Shown here piece by piece: positions 1 through 8,015 of a stretch of DNA of 32,391 bases. Source of the stretch: JAAYAY01 sp964429355 (GTDB taxonomy: Bacteria > Planctomycetota > Planctomycetia > Pirellulales > Thermoguttaceae); the NCBI GenBank assembly GCA_964429355.1, contig CAYSCH010000061.1, forward strand, positions 1-32,391, in the 5' to 3' direction. Positions within the stretch are counted from its first letter, which is position 1, and each line of letters starts with the position of its first letter. The notes beneath the pieces were generated by a model. That model ran no database searches. It was not told the origin of the DNA and saw nothing but the letters and a program-made list of their open reading frames with translations. Position numbers and translations under genes: made by a program.

Positions 1-823
1 ATAGTTCTGTATAGTAGTACAAGCACCTCTATCCCTTGCGTCAATTCCACCAGCCCCCGACCGAATTGTCCCCCATACCTCCATCCTCGTGCGCCCTTTC
101 CCGCCCGACACAACAATCCCCATCTCGGCAACCTGAACTAACACGACAGCGCTAAGGATCAGCCTTTGATCCGCACTCTCTCCCTCCCTCAGACCCTCGC
201 CGTGCCTCCTTCATTCGCTTGCCAGACCGCCCCCGGCCATCCATCTCACACCTGCAGAATCCGCCTCCCCTGCCGCTGGAAAAATACACAAGCCACTCCC
301 CGAATCCAGGGAGCCACTTCCGAGGTAAAAGTGTCAGAAAACTTCAAATTGCGTGCAAAGTTGCTCTCTGCCACCTTCCCATTTCTCCTATCTTCGCAGC
401 CGGCGTCGATCATCTTCTCTGGTAGGAATGCCCCATCACTCGCTCCCAGCTCCTTGCTCCCCGCTCCTATCTAGTGTGAAATAGTTTCGGCGCATACCTC
501 CCTTGTGGGGGCCATAGTTACGATTCATCCCAAAGGCGTTGATCGTAAACTTGCCAAGTGCCAGCACCCTCATTCCTCCGCAAACCCGCCAGGCACGGGA
601 ATGGCGACGGGAAATCATCGCTAGCAGTGACAGCAGTTGGCAAGGTTACGATCAAGGCCCATCCCAAATCTGTAAAGACGTACACGCCTATGACTTACGC
701 AAACCTCTCTCGCCCTAGAGCCATTCCGGCGCACCAGTCCCACGCGGCCCGAAATATAGACTTTACCCCAGGCCAGTACCCGTCCCAAGCCTCAGCAAGA
801 CCCCCTCCACCGCAGCCTGCTTA

Positions 824-941
824 ATCCCAACCCGACGCGTAAGCGAGGCCGTCTTCGTTCTTCTGCTTGCTCGATCCCAACCCCACGCGTAAGCGAGGCA
901 AAAGAACCATCCGCCATCCAGACCCGACGCGAAAGCGAGGC
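824..941 (+). repeat. Three copies of a 26-base planctomycete-type dispersed repeat (NPTRKRG coding sense)
   Basis: Copies lie at 824-849, 874-899 and 916-941. They share the core acgcgtaagcgaggc, or acgcgaaagcgaggc in the third copy, preceded by atccca-acc or atccagacc. Spacer sequence between copies is also partly repeated (cttcgttcttc). In one frame the units read NPTRKRG. From memory this motif is common in translated planctomycete spacers; here it lies in non-coding DNA and should not be called a protein. Confidence 0.75.
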
Positions 942-1011
942 CTTCGTTCTTCACCCTCGCTCGCCAGTCGAGTTTTCATTCGACCTTACAAAGAATCGCC
1001 CCTGTCCCTGA

Positions 1012-1257
1012 CCCGATCTCCCATCTCCGATCTGCTCCCCGTCCCCCGTTCGTTTCCCACCCTTTGTTCTTTGACAATCAGCATAGCCTACATCAGGCCA
1101 CCTCGCCCAATCGCGCCACGGCGAGGTGGCTGGCCGGCGAGTTCCTCACCCCCGACACGCTGCCACGCGCCAGGTAAACAAACCCGACAGGTCGGGCAGG
1201 TCCAATATAAAGCGGGACGTTCAGGACGTTCACGCCATCTCCCATCTCCGATCTCCC
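1012..1257. repeat. Low-complexity catctccc repeat, two copies here and one inverted at 16701-16722
   Basis: The 22-base string at 1012-1033 recurs exactly, as its reverse complement, at 16701-16722. An 18-base part of it also occurs at 1237-1254. The core is atctcccatctccgatct. No coding sense is apparent. All copies lie in long spacers, so this is a dispersed low-complexity family rather than part of a gene. Confidence 0.6.
1097..1130. repeat. Perfect 11-bp inverted repeat (hairpin)
   Basis: Arms gccacctcgcc (1097-1107) and ggcgaggtggc (1120-1130) are perfect complements around a 12-base loop. No T-run follows on either strand, so a classical intrinsic terminator is not supported. It lies about 250 bases upstream of hisA. 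A transcript hairpin end, or a fossil of a repeat, are both possible. Confidence 0.55.
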
Positions 1258-1382
1258 GGCTCCCTACTCCCGGCACCCCAGGCCGTCGGGAGTCGCCGTA
1301 AACGCCTTGCAAATCCCCCTTTCCTGTGTCATATTACGCGTTTCGTCTGTCGTCAGCCTCGGTGCGTCGGAGAGGCCTCGGA

Positions 1383-2099
1383 GTGGAAATCTGGCCAGCA
1401 ATTGACCTTCGTGGCGGCAAATGCGTACGCCTCCGTCAGGGGGACTATGCACAAGAAACCGTGTTTGGAGACGATCCGGCCGCCATGGCCCGGAAATGGA
1501 CCAGTCATGGCGGCAAACATCTCCACTTGGTCGACCTCGATGCCGCCAAGAATGGGAGTTCGACAAATCTGGCAAGCGTTCGAGCGATTGTCGAAGCCGT
1601 GAGCATCCCCTGCGAACTGGGGGGAGGCGTCCGCAGCCGCGACAGGATCGCAGAGCTCCTCGGCATTGGATTGGCGAGGTTGGTCGTCGGAACCCGAGCT
1701 CTGAAGGAACCGGACTGGTTTCGCCAGGTTTGCCGGGAGTTCCCGAATCGGCTGGTTCTGGGGATTGATGCGCGTGGCGGCATGGTCGCCACGGACGGTT
1801 GGCTCCAGACGAGCCAAACCTCGGCAATCGAATTGGCACGCCAGTTCGAAGGCGAATCCATCGCGGCGATCGTCTACACCGACATAGCCACCGATGGGAT
1901 GATGGCGGGCCCGAACGTCGAGGCCATGGCCCAGATGCAGAGCTCGGTCGACCTGCCCGTCGTTGCATCCGGCGGCGTGACGACCGTTGACGACGTCCGT
2001 CGCTTGGCGGCGGCCGGGATGGCAGGCTGTATTATCGGGCGAGCCTTGTATGAGGGAGCTGTCCGTCTCGAAGAGGCATTGCAGGTCGCTGGAGCATGA
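1383..2099 (+). CDS. hisA: HisA, ProFAR isomerase (EC 5.3.1.16)
   Basis: Cytoplasmic (beta/alpha)8-barrel enzyme of histidine synthesis. It converts N'-ProFAR to PRFAR by an Amadori rearrangement. With the GTG start at 1383 the protein has 238 residues, the usual size, and opens WPAIDLRGG with the first catalytic Asp at residue 8. The second catalytic Asp is at about 129 (LGIDARGG). Phosphate-binding glycines lie in GGGVR (about 80-84) and ASGGV (about 195-199), and TDIATDG (about 166-172) is typical. The frame is open further upstream to 1326. I chose 1383 because ggagagg (1369-1375) lies seven bases before it and because the family begins right at this motif. No other his gene is in the window. 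The next gene starts about 180 bases downstream. Confidence 0.95.
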   Translation: MEIWPAIDLRGGKCVRLRQGDYAQETVFGDDPAAMARKWTSHGGKHLHLVDLDAAKNGSSTNLASVRAIVEAVSIPCELGGGVRSRDRIAELLGIGLARLVVGTRALKEPDWFRQVCREFPNRLVLGIDARGGMVATDGWLQTSQTSAIELARQFEGESIAAIVYTDIATDGMMAGPNVEAMAQMQSSVDLPVVASGGVTTVDDVRRLAAAGMAGCIIGRALYEGAVRLEEALQVAGA

Positions 2100-2276
2100 G
2101 AGATCCTCAAGAAATGACGAGTCACCCACCGGCAGCAATGCACACGATCAGTCGTTCTGTTATCGACCCCCAAAGCCGTCCGTCACTGTGTGACGAATCT
2201 TCATCATGACGAACCGAGGCGGTTGCCCTGAAATATCGAACCGGACTTTCACGTTGAATTGAGAGGAAAACAGTCG

Positions 2277-4373
2277 ATGGCGAAGTACAAAGTCGAGGAT
2301 ATCCGCAATATCGCGATCTGTGGTCACGGGTCGGCTGGAAAGACAACGCTCGTCGACACTCTCCTTCACAAAACCGGCACCCTCAACCGACAGGGAAGCG
2401 TCGACGACGGCACAAGCGTCTGCGACTTCGACGAAGAAGAGAAGCACCACAAGTACACGATTGAAGCCACCGTCACGCATTTCGAACACGCCGGCAAGCG
2501 ATTCAACGTCATCGACACGCCGGGTTACCCGGACTTTCTCGGCCAAACGATCAGCGCCCTTTATGGCGTCGATACGGCAGCGATCGTGATCAACGCTGGG
2601 GCGGGAATCGAGGTCAATACCCGCCGCGTGTTCGCCGAGGCGAAGAACGTCGGCCTGGGCCGGATGATCGTGATCAACAAACTCGATGCGGAGAACGTCG
2701 ATTTCCCCGCCTTGGTCGAAACAATTCAGGACGTCTTCGGCGCCGAATGCGTGCTGCTCAACGTGCCCGTCGGCCTGGGCAGCAAGTTCTCGGGCGTGGC
2801 CAGCACCCTGACCCCGCCGAGCGACACCTCCGGCGCCGTGATCGATCCGGCCGAAATCAATGAGTCGCTGATCGAGTCGATCGTGATGGCGGACGAAGCC
2901 ATGATGGAGGCTTACCTGGAAGGCAACATGCCCACCAGCGAACAACTCTCCAAGCTCCTCGTTCAGGCCGTTGCCGAAGGGAGCCTGGTTCCAATGCTTT
3001 GCGTGTCGGGCAAGAGCGGCGTGGGATTGGCTGAGCTCCTCGATGCGATGGCCATGTGCGCCCTGCCGCCAACCGCGGTCCATCGCACCGCCAAGAACGC
3101 CGCCGGCGAAGAGGTGGAGGTTGTGGCCGACCCCTCCGGACCGCTGGTCGCCCAGGTCTTCAAGACTCGCGTCGACCCCTTCGTGCAGAAACTGAGCTTC
3201 CTCCGCGTCTTCTCCGGCACGCTGAAAAAGGATACCAGCGTTCCCGCCACCGGTGCCCGCAAGGGCCTGAAGATCGCCCAGCTCCTCGAACTCCAGGCCA
3301 GCGAAACGTCCCCCGTCGACGACGCGGTCGCCGGCTCGATCGTGGCCGTCGTCAAGATGGAAGATCTGCATACGGGCATGACCTTGGGCGAGCTGACGAT
3401 GCCGGCCCTCAAGTTCCCCACTCCCATGGTGGGTCTGGCCGCCACGCCGCGAAGCCGCAACGACCAGACCAAGCTCTCCGGCGCTCTTCAGAAGCTGGTC
3501 GAAGAGGACCCGACTTTCCATCGCGAACTCGATCCCCAAACCAAGGAAACGGTCATAACGGGCATGAGCGAGCTGCACCTGCAGATCCTCCAGGAGCGTC
3601 TCAAGCGACGCGATAAGGTCGAAGTCGATACCAAGCCGCCCAAAATTCCTTACCGCGAGACCATTCAGGCCAAGGGCGAGGGACACTATCGCCACAAGAA
3701 GCAGAGCGGTGGCAGCGGCCAGTTCGCAGAGGTGCACATCCGCATGTTCCCCCTTCCCTCGGGCACGAACATCGAAGAGTACGCCACCAAGGAACGTTTC
3801 CCCTCAATGAAAGTCCCGCACTACGACGAGGCCAACAACTTCCTCTGGATCGACTCGATCGTCGGCGGCACGATTCCCAGCAACTTCATGCCGGCCGTCG
3901 AGAAGGGCTTCCGGGACCGTCTGGAGCGGGGCGTGATCGCCGGCTACCGCGTGCAGAATGTCTGCGTCGAAGTCCACTTCGGCAAGGATCATCCAGTCGA
4001 TAGCAACGAGCAGGCCTTCAAGACCGCCGCGTCGATGGCCTTCCGAAACGTGTTCCAACTGTCGAAGCCGGCGTTGCTCGAACCGATCGTCAAGATCGAG
4101 ATCACGGTACCTGCTGCCAAAGTCGGCGATATCAACAGCGACATGTCGAGCCGCCGCGGTCGTCCGCTCGGTATCAATTCGGCCGGCGGTGGTATGCAGA
4201 CGGTTGTCGCCGAGGTGCCCCTGGCCGAAGTGATGACCTACAACCGGACACTGGCCAGCGTGACCGGCGGGCAGGGGAGCTACTCGATCGAGTTCAGCCA
4301 CTACGATATCGTGCCGCCCAACGTGCAGCAGGAAATCATCAAGGCCGCTCAACTCAAGGAAGAGGAAGAGTAG
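2277..4373 (+). CDS. Elongation factor G-like translational GTPase (EF-G-2/FusA2 type)
   Basis: A 698-residue GTPase with the full EF-G domain order. G domain motifs are the P-loop GHGSAGKTT (16-24), DTPGYPDF (80-87) and NKLD (134-137), followed by domains II to V. The loop GSGQFAEVHIRMFPLP is in domain IV. The P-loop differs from canonical EF-G (GHVDHGKTT) and resembles the Ser/Gly-containing form of the EF-G-2 paralogue known from Thermus. I therefore infer a paralogue rather than the main translocase, whose gene usually sits in the str operon with rpsL, rpsG and tuf; none of these is here. The ATG at 2277 is preceded by gagagga (2261-2267). An in-frame TTG at 2259 is less likely. A hairpin terminator follows at 4424. 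Confidence 0.9.
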   Translation: MAKYKVEDIRNIAICGHGSAGKTTLVDTLLHKTGTLNRQGSVDDGTSVCDFDEEEKHHKYTIEATVTHFEHAGKRFNVIDTPGYPDFLGQTISALYGVDTAAIVINAGAGIEVNTRRVFAEAKNVGLGRMIVINKLDAENVDFPALVETIQDVFGAECVLLNVPVGLGSKFSGVASTLTPPSDTSGAVIDPAEINESLIESIVMADEAMMEAYLEGNMPTSEQLSKLLVQAVAEGSLVPMLCVSGKSGVGLAELLDAMAMCALPPTAVHRTAKNAAGEEVEVVADPSGPLVAQVFKTRVDPFVQKLSFLRVFSGTLKKDTSVPATGARKGLKIAQLLELQASETSPVDDAVAGSIVAVVKMEDLHTGMTLGELTMPALKFPTPMVGLAATPRSRNDQTKLSGALQKLVEEDPTFHRELDPQTKETVITGMSELHLQILQERLKRRDKVEVDTKPPKIPYRETIQAKGEGHYRHKKQSGGSGQFAEVHIRMFPLPSGTNIEEYATKERFPSMKVPHYDEANNFLWIDSIVGGTIPSNFMPAVEKGFRDRLERGVIAGYRVQNVCVEVHFGKDHPVDSNEQAFKTAASMAFRNVFQLSKPALLEPIVKIEITVPAAKVGDINSDMSSRRGRPLGINSAGGGMQTVVAEVPLAEVMTYNRTLASVTGGQGSYSIEFSHYDIVPPNVQQEIIKAAQLKEEEE

Positions 4374-4423
4374 CAGCGACCGGACCGTTGCTGTTGCCTT
4401 GCGAAACCTGAGCGAATCCAGCT

Positions 4424-4449
4424 AGCCCGGTTGCCCCCACAACCGGGCT
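4424..4449 (+). terminator. Hairpin terminator after the EF-G-like gene
   Basis: Perfect 10-bp stem: agcccggttg (4424-4433) and caaccgggct (4440-4449) with a six-base loop ccccca, followed by gttggggtttg. It begins 50 bases after the stop codon. The T-run is weak, so termination is likely but not certain to be Rho-independent. Confidence 0.6.
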
Positions 4450-4569
4450 GTTGGGGTTTGACAGGAGCCGCAAACACGCCTCAAATAGCCCGGTTTCGGC
4501 CTCTGCACTGCAATCGCGACGGTGCGTTCCCGGACGGACGCCGAGATCCCCGGCCCCGGGTGAACTTCT

Positions 4570-4764
4570 TCAATCCAGCTCCTGGATCCTTGCCTTGCGG
4601 ATCTCGACCCGATCTCCCCCGCGGCTCAGTTCCTGAAAGCCGATGTGGCCCCGGCGAGGCCGGTCCTTCACTTTGGGCGCCTCGCTGCCATCGTGCCGTT
4701 TCACGATCTGGACCTGCTCGTCCAGGTGCAAAAGTACCCTAACAAAAGGCCCGAATTCGGGCAA
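4570..4764 (-). pseudogene. C-terminal remnant of a DUF1080 (3-keto-disaccharide hydrolase-like) protein
   Basis: The minus-strand frame encodes 64 residues ending RRGHIGFQELSRGGDRVEIRKARIQELD-stop when its parts are joined. The piece GHIGFQELSRGG followed by VEIRKARI is what the last beta-strands of planctomycete DUF1080 domains look like (jelly-roll, LamG-like fold, laminarinase-like). A full protein would be over 200 residues. The N-terminal part and signal peptide are missing, because upstream sequence on this strand (from 4766) is instead the dispersed repeat. I read it as a decayed gene truncated by rearrangement at the repeat. Recognition is from the motif alone. Confidence 0.55.
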
Positions 4765-4765
4765 G

Positions 4766-4929
4766 GCTTTGCGTGATTCGCGGAAGAATTGTCGTCCTGA
4801 AGATAGCCGCGTGGGCTTGCCCCGCGCTCGGGTAGCGTCTGTGTTTTGCCTGCCAACTCCGTCAGTCCCGGCCCATCGAGTTCCTGATCGCCTTGCCGCA
4901 ATTCCCTCTGGGAATCACGCAAGGCCATC
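4766..4929 (+). repeat. Dispersed palindromic repeat, copy A
   Basis: Bases 4802-4929 match the reverse complement of 17927-18054 over 128 bases without gaps, with 10 differences by hand count (92% identity). Bases 4766-4816 also match the reverse complement of 18149-18198 at about 80%. The element contains an imperfect palindrome at its right end: gatcgccttgc (4887-4897) faces gcaaggccatc (4919-4929), with attccc and gggaat around a tct loop. No open frame of interest is inside. It abuts the truncated DUF1080 remnant. Confidence 0.75.
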
Positions 4930-5090
4930 TTGGGGTTTCGTGAGCAGCTTTTCGGGACGGCTGAGTGCCCTGTCCCGAATTTGACACGACCAGAGCATCG
5001 CGGAAATAGCCATTGGACGGTAGAATGCTGGGTGTTGCCTGGGCATCGCAGGATCTGCCGGAGGTGGTCGAGCAGATGGGAGGGGTGATC

Positions 5091-5633
5091 GTGAACGATT
5101 CCGACGGGAATATCGACCAGAAAGCGGAAATGTTCGCCCGGCTCTTGGGCCGGTGTCAGCGGAAGGTCTTTCTGTATGCGTTGGGGCTGATTCACAACGC
5201 GGCCGATGCGGAGGAGGTACTCCAGGAAACAAATGTCGTCCTTTGGAGAAAGTTCGACGAGTACCAACCGGGTTCGTCGTTTGAGAGCTGGGCCTGCCGA
5301 GTGGCCTATTTTGAAGCCCTGAAGTACCGGGAGAAAATCTCCCGAGAGCGACGGGTGTTCAGCATGAACCTGGTGGAAACCCTTGCGGAGGAAGCGGAGA
5401 AACTGGCCGACGAATTTGACGACCGCCGCGACGCCTTGGAAGGATGCCTCACAAAGCTCCGAGAAGTCGATCGAACGCTCGTGCTCCGGCGCTACCAGCC
5501 GGGAGGGAGCACCCGCCGCCTGGCCGAGGCGTCGGGTCGGAGTGTCCAGGGTACGCGGAAAAGCCTCCACCGCATCCGCATGACCCTTCTCGAATGCATC
5601 CAGCGGACCCTGGCCGCCGAGGGACGCCGATGA
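5091..5633 (+). CDS. ECF-type RNA polymerase sigma factor
   Basis: A 181-residue sigma-70 family factor with regions 2 and 4 only, resembling the Rhodopirellula/Verrucomicrobium ECF family. Region 2 runs through AADAEEVLQETNVVLWRKF and SFESWACRVAYFEALKYRE. Region 4 covers the last 60 residues (LREVDRTLVLRRYQPGGS, then a helix-turn-helix around TRRLAEASGRSVQGTRKSL). The GTG at 5091 has ggagggg (5079-5085) at good spacing. The frame is open further, with ATG at 5076 and 5025 as alternatives. Its stop overlaps the start of the next gene (ATGA at 5630-5633), so the two are translationally coupled. The downstream membrane protein is the likely partner that controls or is controlled by it. Confidence 0.9.
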   Translation: MNDSDGNIDQKAEMFARLLGRCQRKVFLYALGLIHNAADAEEVLQETNVVLWRKFDEYQPGSSFESWACRVAYFEALKYREKISRERRVFSMNLVETLAEEAEKLADEFDDRRDALEGCLTKLREVDRTLVLRRYQPGGSTRRLAEASGRSVQGTRKSLHRIRMTLLECIQRTLAAEGRR

Positions 5634-7330
5634 GCCAGAACGAAGAAGGCATCCCGAACGTTCTGCAAGACCTCGTCGCGGCTGCGTGCGACGGCGACCT
5701 TTCCGATAGTGGAGTGGAGCAACTGGAGCAACTCCTGATCGGCTCCCCTGAAGCACGGCAGTTCTACCTGCTCTATCTGCACCTTCACGGAGAATTGCAT
5801 TGGCACCAGGCCATGGCCGGCGAGATGCCGGACCTGGCAGCGCCGTCCGCCGAGGGGAAGGGATTGCTGATTCCTACGCCTGCACTGGCCACTCCGAGGC
5901 CGGATCGCCTGTCGCGGCTGCGTCTGATCGGCTTCTGTGTCTCTTCGCTGATCGCGGTCACGTTGCTCGTTCTGGCATACCGGGCCCTACCCTCACGAAA
6001 ACGTTCCTCGCCCCCTGCCCCGCCCGTCGCCACCGCGCCGGCGAGACTCACCGGCGCCGTCCAGCCCCGTTGGGCAGTGGGCTCAACGCCGCCGGCCATC
6101 GGCCAGGAACTTCCCCTCGATCGCTCGCTTGTGCTGGAACGCGGTGTGGTGGAACTAACCCACTCCCAGGACTCTCGCATTCTCCTGGAGGGGCCAGCCT
6201 CCTTTCGTTATTCCCCGGGGGGCCGAATCGAGCTCGATTCAGGCCGCGCCACCATCATTGCCGGAAGTAGACCCGATTTCGTCATCGAGGCCGGAGACGC
6301 AACGATCGAGCCGACCGGAGGGACGATCGGAATCTCCGTGGAAAATACCGTGGCGGAGGTCCATGGGCTCGACGGGACGGCCCAGATTCGGCAGGTCCTT
6401 CCACAGAATGGCACCCTCAAAGAATCGCAGACCGGCGTAGAATCTCGTCAAGCGGTCAGGTGGGCATTGGATTCGGCGGAGCAGCCCCAGCCAATTCCGG
6501 TCGATCAGGTGCGGTTCGCGCTGGTCTTGCCGAATCGCGACCCGGGCCGTTCGGTCGCAAGGATGCGGGAAGCTGTGGCGAATCACGCTCGGCTGATTCA
6601 CCATTACACATTCGAAGGAACAAGCCGCCTGGAGAAATGCCAGGACAAGCGGGGCGCCGTTCATTTGACGGAAGCGGTGATGGTCGGGGGACGGGGACGT
6701 GGCTCCATCGACTACACGGCTCGTGGCCTGGACCTGACAACCGAGGCAATTCACTTGCATCGGGAACCGCAGGGCGGAAACGAAAACGGTGTCGCCCTCC
6801 AGTCGGAAGCACAGTTTCACCCGCCCATAGCGATGACCATTGAACTCCTGCTGCGGTACCGAATCCCCGAAGATGTGAACGACGAAACGGTGGCCCTGGC
6901 CGTGGCAACCCGCGATGGGGACCGCCCGTGCGGATTCTACGTGGCGGCCGTGGGACCGGGCCACTTGAGTGTTCTCCTCGATGGAGAAGCCGATTGGGTT
7001 GAGATGGAGACCCTGCTCGCGCCGGAACACTGGTACTACCTCGCGGTTACGTTCCAGGCCGGTGAGAAGTCGACCGTCGCCAACGCCTATGTCGTCGACC
7101 TGACAGAGGGCTCGGCCAAATTACAGCATGTTCTCAAGAACACGGAAATTCCCGGCGTTCCCCCCACCAGCCGCCTGGGAATCGGCAAAGGGTTTGACTA
7201 CACCGGAGCACACGCCTATCCTTGGTCAGGTGAGTTGGATGAGGTGGCCCTGTACGATGCGGTGCTCGAGGAGAAGGAATTGCAGGACCACGCCGATCTG
7301 TTGCGGGCGAACGATTCCGGCCCGAATTGA
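5630..7330 (+). CDS. Membrane-anchored FecR / LamG-domain protein, probable sigma-factor partner
   Basis: 566 residues. The first 95 form an acidic cytoplasmic part with an anti-sigma-like helical stretch (SPEARQFYLLYLHLHGELHW). One membrane helix lies at about 97-118 (FCVSSLIAVTLLVLAY). A FecR-like beta-rich domain spans about 150-250 (GVVELTHSQDSRILLEGPAS, then a segment containing TGGTIGISVENTVAEVHG). A C-terminal LamG/concanavalin-type domain covers about 335-560 and ends GELDEVALYDAVL. The layout predicts an inner-membrane protein with its sensor part outside the cytoplasm. Overlap with the sigma gene and this topology follow the sigma/FecR plan common in planctomycetes. The ligand is unknown; LamG domains often bind glycans. 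The frame is open upstream to 5444, but the coupled ATG at 5630 is the sensible start. Confidence 0.85.
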   Translation: MSQNEEGIPNVLQDLVAAACDGDLSDSGVEQLEQLLIGSPEARQFYLLYLHLHGELHWHQAMAGEMPDLAAPSAEGKGLLIPTPALATPRPDRLSRLRLIGFCVSSLIAVTLLVLAYRALPSRKRSSPPAPPVATAPARLTGAVQPRWAVGSTPPAIGQELPLDRSLVLERGVVELTHSQDSRILLEGPASFRYSPGGRIELDSGRATIIAGSRPDFVIEAGDATIEPTGGTIGISVENTVAEVHGLDGTAQIRQVLPQNGTLKESQTGVESRQAVRWALDSAEQPQPIPVDQVRFALVLPNRDPGRSVARMREAVANHARLIHHYTFEGTSRLEKCQDKRGAVHLTEAVMVGGRGRGSIDYTARGLDLTTEAIHLHREPQGGNENGVALQSEAQFHPPIAMTIELLLRYRIPEDVNDETVALAVATRDGDRPCGFYVAAVGPGHLSVLLDGEADWVEMETLLAPEHWYYLAVTFQAGEKSTVANAYVVDLTEGSAKLQHVLKNTEIPGVPPTSRLGIGKGFDYTGAHAYPWSGELDEVALYDAVLEEKELQDHADLLRANDSGPN

Positions 7331-7339
7331 CGGTCTGGT

Positions 7340-7897
7340 ATGCTGAAACGGTTTGATCCTTATCATGCGTGGTTGGGAATCCCGGCTGAGGAGCAGCCTC
7401 CGAACCATTACCGGCTGTTGGGAATCCCCCTGTTTGAGTCCAACGACGACGTGATCCAGAACGGACTCGACCAGCGCATGGTCCATGTCAAGTCGTTCGC
7501 GAACGGACCTCACGCGGCCGAATCTCAACGTCTCCTTACCGAAATCTCCCAGGCGGGCGTGTGTCTGCTCCGGCCAAAAAAGAAACAGATTTACGACCGG
7601 CAGTGGAAACACGCCCTCGCCATCAACCAGCAGCTTGCCGGCGCCCAGGCGGAGGCGGTGGAGATCCAGAGATGGCTGGCAGCGCCGGTTGCCAAGACGG
7701 TGCCCGTGCGCAAGGCGCGAGTTCAGCGGCTGAATGTCTTGACGACACAGGCCGTTCCTTCCTTGCAGAAGCAGTTGGCCGACGCTCAGATGCGAATGGA
7801 CCTGATCCGGCGGCTTTCCGTATTGGTGGGGCAAGTCCACAAGAAGTCAAGTCTCGAACTGATGGTGCAGGTGGAACCGGCAGATAAGACGAAATAG
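7340..7897 (+). CDS. Planctomycete J-like-domain protein of unknown function
   Basis: 185 residues, no signal peptide or membrane helix. The first 90 residues match the N-terminal module seen in many planctomycete proteins, often ahead of kinase or membrane domains: FDPYHAWLGIP, then PPNHYRLLGIPLFES, and LLRPKKKQIYDRQW near residue 80. This resembles a DnaJ-type helical fold without the HPD motif. The remainder is helical and rich in Gln, Ala and Arg, possibly a short coiled coil. It starts nine bases after the FecR/LamG gene and is probably its operon partner. The function is not known. An adaptor role in the cytoplasm is a guess from the J-like module. Confidence 0.75.
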   Translation: MLKRFDPYHAWLGIPAEEQPPNHYRLLGIPLFESNDDVIQNGLDQRMVHVKSFANGPHAAESQRLLTEISQAGVCLLRPKKKQIYDRQWKHALAINQQLAGAQAEAVEIQRWLAAPVAKTVPVRKARVQRLNVLTTQAVPSLQKQLADAQMRMDLIRRLSVLVGQVHKKSSLELMVQVEPADKTK

Positions 7898-8015
7898 CCG
7901 ACTGGCTTGCCGTAACGGGTTGACGGGGCAATCCCTTGATCAACCGTGGCGCGTTCGGCGCGGTATGGCACTGGCCCACCCTGCAACAAGGCCCAATCGG
8001 CGGATCGACGGGGCT

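Larger units (their letters stand above)
1..1382. other. Long non-coding, C/T-rich leader region
   Basis: I see no credible gene here. The open frames in this stretch are short, overlap in several frames and have Pro/Arg/Ser-rich low-complexity translations. The plus strand is strikingly rich in C and T, with runs of ctccc and catctccc. It holds a triplicated 26-base repeat, two copies of a catctcccatctcc-type repeat, a perfect 11-bp hairpin, and an inverted pair at 541-557 and 636-652 that matches at 16 of 17 positions. The promoter of hisA must lie in its last part, but I cannot point to a convincing -35/-10 pair. Confidence 0.7.
4374..5090. other. Spacer with a gene remnant and a dispersed repeat
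   Basis: This 700-base gap holds the hairpin at 4424, a minus-strand DUF1080 remnant (4570-4764) and a repeat shared with 17927-18198 (4766-4929). The rest, 4930-5090, precedes the ECF sigma gene and should contain its promoter; no clear promoter elements were found by eye. Confidence 0.6.

Noticed and set aside
476..501. Similarity (ggtatgcgcc, aaac) to the nested inverted repeat near 16270
   Set aside because: Only about 15 bases match and the flanks differ, so it is within reach of chance or of low-complexity relatedness.
541..652. Inverted pair gatcgtaaacttgccaa / ttggcaaggttacgatc
   Set aside because: Arms match 16 of 17, but they are 78 bases apart with no flanking target duplication and no gene between them; not enough to call an insertion element.
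867..1301. A 144-codon plus-strand frame containing NPTRKRG units
   Set aside because: The translation comes from the dispersed DNA repeat and low-complexity DNA, and other frames are equally open.
2160..3737. A 525-codon open frame on the minus strand, antisense to the EF-G-like gene
   Set aside because: It is the reverse-strand shadow of a well-supported gene in GC-rich DNA. Its translation is rich in His, Arg, Gly and Asp with no domain.
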